DNA of 5,880 bases, taken from CAZFRF01 sp964540925 (lineage in GTDB: Bacteria > Patescibacteriota > Microgenomatia > Levybacterales > UBA12049). Position 1 is the stretch's first letter, and the number at the start of each line of letters is the position of its first letter. The notes under the pieces were generated by a model. The model searched no databases, was not told the origin of the DNA, and saw only the letters and a program-made list of their open reading frames with translations. The stretch lies in NCBI GenBank assembly GCA_964540925.1, contig CAZIOR010000029.1, positions 1 to 5,880 on the forward strand, given 5' to 3'. The position numbers and the translations under genes are program-made. Below are positions 1-4,007 of this stretch, piece by piece.

Positions 1-1213
1 TATTCATTCCCTGTAGGGAGGAGAGCTTGGAAAGGGTATAGGTTTTGGAGTTAACAGTTCCAGAAATCCCATGGCCTATTTTTTCTTGGATATTTTCTGC
101 ATGTAAAGTTTTGGCTTTATTTCCTTTTGCATAGTCAACAATAGCCTTAGCTAAAGGATGTAGGGAATTTCTTTCAATAGCTTCAGCAATTGCGAGCAGT
201 TCTTGATTTGAGTACTTTGAGTTTAAGATTTTAAATTCTGTAACCTTAGGCTTACCGAGTGTAATTGTTCCAGTTTTGTCAAAAATTAAGCTACTAGCTC
301 TGGATAACATTTCAAGACTAGCTAATTTTTTAACAATAATATTTTTCTTAGACGCTTTATTTACCCCACCTAAAAGAGCTATTGGGGTTGCAATAATTAA
401 AGGACAAGGGGTAGCAATAGCTAAAACTGCTAAAGCTCGCGTTAAGTCAAAGCCAGAAAAAACATAGGAAAAACCGGTAATTAAAAGAGTAGTAATTGTA
501 AAAAACCCTGAATATTTATCTGCAAGTCTAATAAATGGAGATTTTTCATCTTGAGCATTTTTAACCATCTCAACAATTTTGTTATATGAAGAATCTTTTT
601 GAGTTTTGGTAACTTTAACTATGATTAACTCACCGACATTAATAGTTCCACTTCTAATTGGGTCACCTTTTATTTTTTCAATCGTATATGGTTCACCAGT
701 TAAAGACGATTCATCAGTAAGGCCTGAATCTGAAATTAAAACTCCATCTAAGGCTATAACTTCACCTTTTCTAACAATTATTTCTTGGTCTTTTACTATG
801 TTGTCGATGCTTTTTTTATTGCCAATCTTGCCGTTTTCCCAAAGAGTTACCTCATTAGGAATTCTTTCAGCAAGTTTTGTTAAAGATTTCTTGGCTTGAG
901 CTATACCATAGTCTTCTAAAGTTCTACCGCTTGAGATCATTAGGGCTAAAATCTGAGCTACTAAATATTCTTTAGTAAAAAGAGCAACTACAATAGCCAG
1001 AATAGCAATGTAATCAAGTGCAAAACGTTTTTTGAGAAGCGAAGTGATAGTCTCTTGGAAAAGTCTATATGAGCCTAAAAGTGTAGCAAAAATTCCTACT
1101 AACGATGCAAAATTTTCTTGCTTTAAAATTACAAGGGTAATATAGACAAAAATTAAAGCTAGAATTAAAGCAGGGACTCTAAATGTAGAAAGAAGGCTAA
1201 CTTTTTGCTGCAT
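1..1213 (-). CDS. P1B-type (heavy-metal) cation-transporting ATPase, C-terminal part cut by the window edge
   Basis: Integral membrane pump that uses ATP to move a metal cation; the metal cannot be named. The frame is open from ATG at 1213 to the left edge (404 codons). Hydrophobic segments lie near residues 15-30, 36-52, 66-79 and 83-95, followed by an actuator domain with TGEP at 172-175, then TM5 (about 237-254) and TM6 (about 259-284). TM6 carries the ion-site motif TPCP (Cys270). The phosphorylation motif DKTGTIT starts at Asp312, the P1B nucleotide-domain His-Pro is at 352-353, and GHGISG (380-385) is the GxGxxG ATP-site motif. Four helices before the actuator domain fit the P1B layout. 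There is no N-terminal CxxC/HMA domain. The hinge GDGxND region and last helices lie outside the window; the family usually has about 600 or more residues. The family call is secure. The substrate is open because TPC differs from the CPC of Cu and Zn/Cd pumps. No Shine-Dalgarno sequence is seen. Confidence 0.93.
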   Translation of the reverse strand, partial: MQQKVSLLSTFRVPALILALIFVYITLVILKQENFASLVGIFATLLGSYRLFQETITSLLKKRFALDYIAILAIVVALFTKEYLVAQILALMISSGRTLEDYGIAQAKKSLTKLAERIPNEVTLWENGKIGNKKSIDNIVKDQEIIVRKGEVIALDGVLISDSGLTDESSLTGEPYTIEKIKGDPIRSGTINVGELIIVKVTKTQKDSSYNKIVEMVKNAQDEKSPFIRLADKYSGFFTITTLLITGFSYVFSGFDLTRALAVLAIATPCPLIIATPIALLGGVNKASKKNIIVKKLASLEMLSRASSLIFDKTGTITLGKPKVTEFKILNSKYSNQELLAIAEAIERNSLHPLAKAIVDYAKGNKAKTLHAENIQEKIGHGISGTVNSKTYTLSKLSSLQGMN

Positions 1214-1221
1214 ACACAAAG

Positions 1222-1249
1222 AGTATACATCTTTTAATGTGGCTAGCAA
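1222..1249 (-). promoter_or_regulatory. Putative promoter of the metal ATPase, placed for a leaderless mRNA
   Basis: On the minus strand TATACT (1222-1227) is a 5/6 match to the -10 box. It is preceded 16 bases upstream by TTGCTA (1244-1249), a 4/6 match to the -35 box. Only 8 bases separate the -10 box from the ATG at 1213, so transcription would begin at or within a base of the start codon. The -35 box begins 4 bases after the encoded CCA of tRNA-Ser, so read-through from the tRNA promoter could also contribute. Confidence 0.45.
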
Positions 1250-1253
1250 AGAC

Positions 1254-1348
1254 TGGCGGAGAAGGTGGGATTCGAACCCACGCGAGCTAGTTTAAGAGCT
1301 CAAGGGTTTAGCAAACCCTCGCAATGGACCAAGCTATGCGACTTCTCC
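1254..1348 (-). tRNA. tRNA-Ser, anticodon GCU (codons AGC/AGU), CCA encoded
   Basis: The minus strand folds as a class II tRNA. The acceptor stem is GGAGAAG (1342-1348) with CTTCTCC (1258-1264), followed by discriminator G and an encoded CCA at 1254-1256. The D stem is GCA/TGC around a loop with GG. The anticodon stem AGGGT/ACCCT holds loop TTGCTAA, giving anticodon GCU. The long variable arm has a GAGCT/AGCTC stem, typical of serine tRNA. The T arm is GTGGG-TTCGAAT-CCCAC, fully canonical. The gene lies between the phosphatase gene and the metal ATPase gene on the same strand. Confidence 0.97.
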
Positions 1349-1357
1349 TCGGGTTTT

Positions 1358-1366
1358 ATTATAGCA
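1358..1366 (-). promoter_or_regulatory. Extended -10 promoter of tRNA-Ser
   Basis: The minus strand reads TGCTATAAT, a consensus extended -10 element (TGn plus a perfect TATAAT at 1358-1363). Nine bases separate it from the mature tRNA 5' end at 1348, so initiation would fall within about 3 bases of the mature end. No good -35 box is seen at 17 bases upstream, where the sequence is TACACT. The element lies 8 bases beyond the phosphatase stop codon. Confidence 0.7.
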
Positions 1367-1374
1367 TTTTGAAG

Positions 1375-1935
1375 CTAAAGAGTGTATTCGTAGATTTTAC
1401 CTGGGACATTTTCATACGAACACATCTTTTCAATAGATAGATGTTCAAAGAATCTACGCATTGGTCTGATTGAGTTGCCGTGTGCAGAAATAAAAATAAC
1501 ATCGTTTTCTTTCCATTTAGGCATTTCTGCATGTAAAAATTCCAAAACCCTTTGTTCTACATCTTTAATACTTTCTCCATTTGGTGGGGGAACATCGTAG
1601 CTTCGATGCCAAAGCTTATAATCTTCAGGGTCAATTTCCTTTAAAGCGTCTTTATTAAGTCCTGTTAAATCTCCGTAATCTCTTTCTCTAATTCTTTCAT
1701 CTGTAATTATTTGTACATTTGGATGAAAACCATTTAACACCAGTTCTAGAGTGTGCTTAGATCTTATCTGATTTGATTGGTAAGCAAGAGTAGCAGGTGT
1801 ATCTTTTAATTTTTCACCAATTTCTTGTGCTTCTTTAACTCCTGCTTCGGTTAAATCAACATCATGAACGCCTGAAAAATCATGTTCTATATTATCTGTG
1901 GTTTGTCCGTGTCTAAAAATATAAAGCTTAGCCAT
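1375..1935 (-). CDS. Histidine phosphatase family protein, resembling a short 2,3-bisphosphoglycerate-dependent phosphoglycerate mutase
   Basis: Cytosolic enzyme of the phosphohistidine superfamily, 186 residues, TAG stop. The catalytic RHG motif is at 8-10 (His9 would carry the phosphate). Arg58, the acid Glu84 in ERDYG (84-88) and His152 in AHGNS (151-155) complete the core. Several stretches match cofactor-dependent phosphoglycerate mutase (GpmA) specifically: HDVDLTEAGVKEAQ (24-37), GLNK (92-95) and WHRSYDVPPP (109-118). By family knowledge it may interconvert 3- and 2-phosphoglycerate in glycolysis. It is shorter than GpmA (about 250): the insert after the PPP motif and the C-terminal tail are absent. 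His110 stands where GpmA has the first of two adjacent substrate-binding arginines. A broader sugar-phosphate phosphatase is therefore possible. The start ATG at 1935 is followed by a conserved first strand; no Shine-Dalgarno sequence is seen. The gene is divergent from comF. Confidence 0.9.
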   Translation of the reverse strand: MAKLYIFRHGQTTDNIEHDFSGVHDVDLTEAGVKEAQEIGEKLKDTPATLAYQSNQIRSKHTLELVLNGFHPNVQIITDERIRERDYGDLTGLNKDALKEIDPEDYKLWHRSYDVPPPNGESIKDVEQRVLEFLHAEMPKWKENDVIFISAHGNSIRPMRRFFEHLSIEKMCSYENVPGKIYEYTL

Positions 1936-1990
1936 ATTTACTTATTACAATTTAACACTTACTATTTAATTAATAAATAGTCAAACTGCT
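1936..1990. promoter_or_regulatory. Divergent intergenic region between the phosphatase and comF genes
   Basis: These 55 bases must hold the start signals of two divergent genes. On the minus strand TTGACT (1979-1984) looks like a -35 box, but 17 bases on there is only TAAGTG. On the plus strand TTAACA (1952-1957) is -35-like, with A+T-rich TAAATA (1974-1979) 16 bases further on and 11 bases before the comF ATG. Neither gene has a visible Shine-Dalgarno sequence. The exact promoters cannot be fixed by eye. Confidence 0.3.
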
Positions 1991-2623
1991 ATGGGAATTT
2001 TAGATTTAATTTTTCCCAAAAAGTGTGTTAATTGTAAAAAAATTGGGGAGTATGTCTGCGTAGATTGTTTTATTTGGTTGTCTTTTACAACCAGGCCTAT
2101 TTGTTTAGTCTGTAAAAAACCAAGCTTAAATAATTTAACCCACAAAGAATGTTTAAGTAGATATTCAATTGATGGTTGTTTTAGCGCTTTAGCTGCAAAT
2201 AAATTAAGTTTTAAATTACTTTCTCGTTTTAAATCAAAACCATACTTAAGCAATTTGACTAAATTTTTATCTGAGCTTTTCTATGAAAGTCTAATTCAGA
2301 ATGAAGGTTTTATGAAGCTACTAAATAAAGGTAATTTACTAATGATTTCTGTTCCTGTCAGTAAGGAAAAACTTAGAAAGCGAGGATACAACCAGTCTGA
2401 ATTATTAGCCAAAGCTTTGAGCTTGAAATTACAAATTCCCTATTACAATAGCCTCTTATTAAAAGATAAATATGAAATTAAAAGTAAAACAGTAATAGGT
2501 AAAAATATTTTAGTAGTTGATGATATTGTCAAAAGTGGATTAACCTTGCAAAATATTGCTAGGGTTTTAAAAAGGGGTGGGGGAAGGAAGGTATTCGGCT
2601 TAACTTTAATTGGAAGAAAATAA
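1991..2623 (+). CDS. comF: ComF family protein (zinc-ribbon plus phosphoribosyltransferase fold)
   Basis: Cytosolic protein of the ComF/GntX family, linked in other bacteria to DNA uptake during natural transformation; its biochemical reaction is not settled. It has 210 residues, the usual family size. The N-terminus carries cysteine pairs C12/C15, C23/C26 and C38/C41 plus C54, the expected zinc-binding ribbon. The family signature LRKRGYNQSELLAKAL spans about 128-143. The PRPP-binding loop is ILVVDDIVKSGLT (173-185) with Asp177-Asp178, followed by a glycine-rich stretch (RGGGRK) before the last strand. The loop reads KSG where the family usually has TTG or similar. No other competence gene is in the window. 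The ATG at 1991 puts the first cysteine pair at the usual place; no Shine-Dalgarno sequence precedes it. It converges on ssrA, with only the terminator hairpin between them. Confidence 0.92.
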   Translation: MGILDLIFPKKCVNCKKIGEYVCVDCFIWLSFTTRPICLVCKKPSLNNLTHKECLSRYSIDGCFSALAANKLSFKLLSRFKSKPYLSNLTKFLSELFYESLIQNEGFMKLLNKGNLLMISVPVSKEKLRKRGYNQSELLAKALSLKLQIPYYNSLLLKDKYEIKSKTVIGKNILVVDDIVKSGLTLQNIARVLKRGGGRKVFGLTLIGRK

Positions 2624-2646
2624 AAACCGCTCTTTTGGAGCGGTTT
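2612..2646 (-). terminator. Intrinsic terminator of ssrA, partly encoded by the 3' end of comF
   Basis: Perfect 9-bp inverted repeat AAACCGCTC (2624-2632) and GAGCGGTTT (2638-2646) with a 5-base loop. Read on the minus strand, the stem is followed by TTTTTATTTTCTTCC, a good U-tract, so it stops transcription from the tmRNA gene, whose 3' end lies only a few bases away. The U-tract falls on the comF stop codon and its last lysine and arginine codons. On the plus strand the tail after the stem is poorer (ATTTGTGG), so it may only weakly terminate comF. Confidence 0.85.
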
Positions 2647-2651
2647 ATTTG

Positions 2652-3010
2652 TGGAGATGTCCGAGAGTGACTCGGAGTCCAAGAAAGTTTTTTAAAAAGT
2701 TCTACAAGCTTAGTTTATTATTTTTTTGATTACTTTACCCGTTAGTAATAAACAACCATAAGTAAAGCCAAGGTTATAAATTCGAATAAGGTTCTAACCA
2801 GTTTCCTTATTTATGCTTAGGCTAAATTTATGCCTAAAACGTTTCACCTAAGGAAAACATTAAAGACAGCCTAGTACTTAAGCGTATGCTGGTACGAAGG
2901 CAAATGAAGAGTTTCCTCTAGCATTTATTTTTTGATCTGAGTTTACGGCATTAGATCGTGCCGGCTTGCAATTTTTAAAGTGCGAATCTTGTCGATGCAA
3001 TTGCATCCCC
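2652..3010 (-). ncRNA. ssrA: tmRNA (transfer-messenger RNA), one-piece
   Basis: Rescues stalled ribosomes with SmpB by acting first as alanyl-tRNA and then as mRNA for a degradation tag. The minus strand begins GGGGATG (3004-3010), which pairs with CATCTCC (2653-2659) to form the acceptor stem with one G-U pair. The conserved start continues as GCAATTGCATCGACAAG. A long helix P2 can form between about 2964-2982 and 2688-2709, including GCAAGC with GCTTGT. The tag frame ends in TAA at 2878-2880. An internal hairpin TTAGGC/GCCTAA occurs at 2817-2837; the A+T-rich pseudoknots are not resolved. At the 3' end GGAC precedes a T arm with stem TCCGA/TCGGA. Its loop, GTCACTC, lacks the usual TTCRA pattern. 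After discriminator A the sequence is CAA, so CCA must be added by enzyme. About 359 bases without CCA, a normal size. It follows smpB directly. Confidence 0.95.
2878..2949 (-). other. ssrA: tmRNA tag-peptide reading frame
   Basis: Within the tmRNA, an open frame reads from GCC (2947-2949) or GTA (2944-2946) to the TAA at 2878-2880. The encoded tag starts (A)VNSDQK, continues with INARGNSS and ends FAFVPAYA, 22 or 23 residues in all. A resume codon followed by AAC, with a hydrophobic alanine-ending tail, is the usual form of a tag. It is longer than the 10-residue E. coli tag, and its last residues are AYA rather than the common LAA. Which codon is the resume codon cannot be decided by eye. 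Confidence 0.75.
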
Positions 3011-3018
3011 GTGAATAA

Positions 3019-3047
3019 ATATTATCATTTTTAGCTTCAAAAGTCAA
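3019..3047 (-). promoter_or_regulatory. Promoter of ssrA
   Basis: On the minus strand TTGACT (3042-3047, 5/6 to the -35 box) is separated by exactly 17 bases from TAATAT (3019-3024). The latter is preceded by TGA, giving an extended -10 element. Eight bases lie between the -10 box and the tmRNA 5' end at 3010, so the transcript starts at or 1-2 bases before the mature end. The -35 box begins 2 bases after the smpB stop codon. Confidence 0.8.
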
Positions 3048-3049
3048 GT

Positions 3050-3484
3050 TTATGAGGCTAATTCTTGTTCGATGTTACGCTGAATGTCTTTCTTTTTAAT
3101 GCTTTGTCTCTTGTCGTATTGTTTCTTGCCTTTACCTAGGGCAATTTCAAGTTTAATAAAGCCATTTTTCAAATACATACTAACTGGGATAAGGCTTAGA
3201 TTTGCTCCATCGGTTTTTGATTTAAGGGTAATAATTTCTTTTTTGTGCAGAAGTAATTTTCTAGTTCTGTGTTCATCGTAGCCCTCAACTTGACCAGGTT
3301 GATAGGGAAAGATTTTAGCATTTACTAAATATGCCTCAGAGCCAATAATTCTGACAAAACTACTTGATAAATCTGCTTTACCAAGTCTTACGGATTTAAC
3401 CTCATGTCCATATAAATTAATACCTGCTTCAAAACGATCAAGTAATTCATAGTTAAAAAACGCTTTTTTATTGCTGATTTTCAT
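3050..3484 (-). CDS. smpB: SsrA-binding protein SmpB
   Basis: RNA-binding partner of tmRNA: it binds the tRNA-like domain, delivers it to the ribosomal A site and mimics the missing anticodon arm. The protein begins MKISNKKAFF, the usual SmpB start, followed by EAGINLYGHEVKSVRLGKADL (19-39), the conserved beta-barrel segment in family position. HRTRKLLLHKKEI is the middle signature, and KGKKQYDKR with IKKKD forms the basic C-terminal tail (Tyr123 to the end) that enters the mRNA channel. I chose ATG at 3484 (144 residues, TAA stop). An in-frame TTG at 3502 would add six residues (with the initiator MFYDED) not typical of the family. GAGG lies very close upstream of the ATG, a weak Shine-Dalgarno at short spacing. 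It is slightly shorter than E. coli SmpB (160). Direct adjacency to ssrA supports the call; ssrA has its own promoter. Confidence 0.96.
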   Translation of the reverse strand: MKISNKKAFFNYELLDRFEAGINLYGHEVKSVRLGKADLSSSFVRIIGSEAYLVNAKIFPYQPGQVEGYDEHRTRKLLLHKKEIITLKSKTDGANLSLIPVSMYLKNGFIKLEIALGKGKKQYDKRQSIKKKDIQRNIEQELAS

Positions 3485-3526
3485 GTCCTCATCATAAAAC
3501 AAATCACTTTAAATGTAAATTAAAGA

Positions 3527-3535
3527 TGCTATAAT
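3527..3535 (+). promoter_or_regulatory. Extended -10 promoter giving a leaderless mRNA for the 154-residue gene
   Basis: The plus strand reads TGCTATAAT, a consensus extended -10 element with a perfect TATAAT at 3530-3535. Seven bases (CTGGCGC) separate it from the ATG at 3543, so the expected transcription start is the A of the start codon. No Shine-Dalgarno sequence is present or possible in such a transcript. There is no good -35 box (CTTTAA at 17 bases). The element is identical to that of tRNA-Ser. Confidence 0.75.
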
Positions 3536-3542
3536 CTGGCGC

Positions 3543-4007
3543 ATGGCTATTGAGAGACCAGGTATATTTTTCCCAGGAGATAGGCGAGTGGAAATGGTAG
3601 ATTTTGTGGGCGCCATAAGTACTGTCGCTGCGCAAGTAAAACGTGAAAAAGCTTCTTTATATTTAGTTGAAAGTGGTTTTTATACTGCTTTAAGAAAATT
3701 AAGACCTAAATTAGGAGGTAAATTTCGAGTTATGGATTATGATGAGTTGATTGGTGACAATGACCAGATTTTTTTAGAAGATAGCGTTTATTCTGATGTT
3801 AGATGGAATTTTAGGCAGGAAGATGAAGTTACTGTTTATAATTCAGTTGTGGTTCAGGCTATGCACACGGGGTCTATAGTTGTTCATGGTGGGCTTATGA
3901 GTACAACTGTCTTGTTGGAGCATGAATGGAGAAGAAAAGATAAAACTTTATGTACACAAGCTTTAGCTAAAGCAGTAGATAATCCTAGGTATTTATTGGA
4001 TTTTTAG
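3543..4007 (+). CDS. Conserved-looking hypothetical protein, 154 residues, function unknown
   Basis: I do not recognise this protein. It starts with ATG at 3543 and ends with TAG. It is predicted soluble: no signal peptide and no transmembrane segment. The pattern alternates short hydrophobic strands and helices: ASLYLVESGFYTALRKL (37-53), FRVMDYDEL (61-69), TVYNSVVVQAM (97-107), then HTGSIVVHGGLMSTTVLLEH (108-127) with HTG and HGG turns. It ends with a charged helix, EHEWRRKDK (126-134), and a single cysteine (Cys137). This looks like a compact alpha/beta fold, but that is inference from pattern only. The start is supported by the TGCTATAAT box 7 bases upstream. It diverges from smpB and converges on the propeller protein gene, overlapping it by 4 bases, so its position suggests no partner. 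Codon use and composition look like the neighbours. Confidence 0.8.
   Translation: MAIERPGIFFPGDRRVEMVDFVGAISTVAAQVKREKASLYLVESGFYTALRKLRPKLGGKFRVMDYDELIGDNDQIFLEDSVYSDVRWNFRQEDEVTVYNSVVVQAMHTGSIVVHGGLMSTTVLLEHEWRRKDKTLCTQALAKAVDNPRYLLDF

Noticed and set aside
276..899. Two plus-strand open frames (276-467 and 606-899)
   Set aside because: They lie antisense to the metal ATPase, whose motifs read continuously on the minus strand; they have no family features of their own.
1981..2682. Two minus-strand open frames (1981-2253 and 2443-2682) across comF
   Set aside because: Antisense shadows of comF; the second also runs into the tmRNA 3' end and terminator.
2647..3049. Long gap between comF and smpB considered as a broken gene or as a permuted two-piece tmRNA
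   Set aside because: The 5' and 3' halves of the acceptor stem occur in normal order around one tag frame, so it is a standard one-piece tmRNA.
3485..3502. TTG start for smpB at 3502 adding six residues
   Set aside because: The ATG at 3484 gives the usual SmpB N-terminus, and the added residues do not resemble the family.
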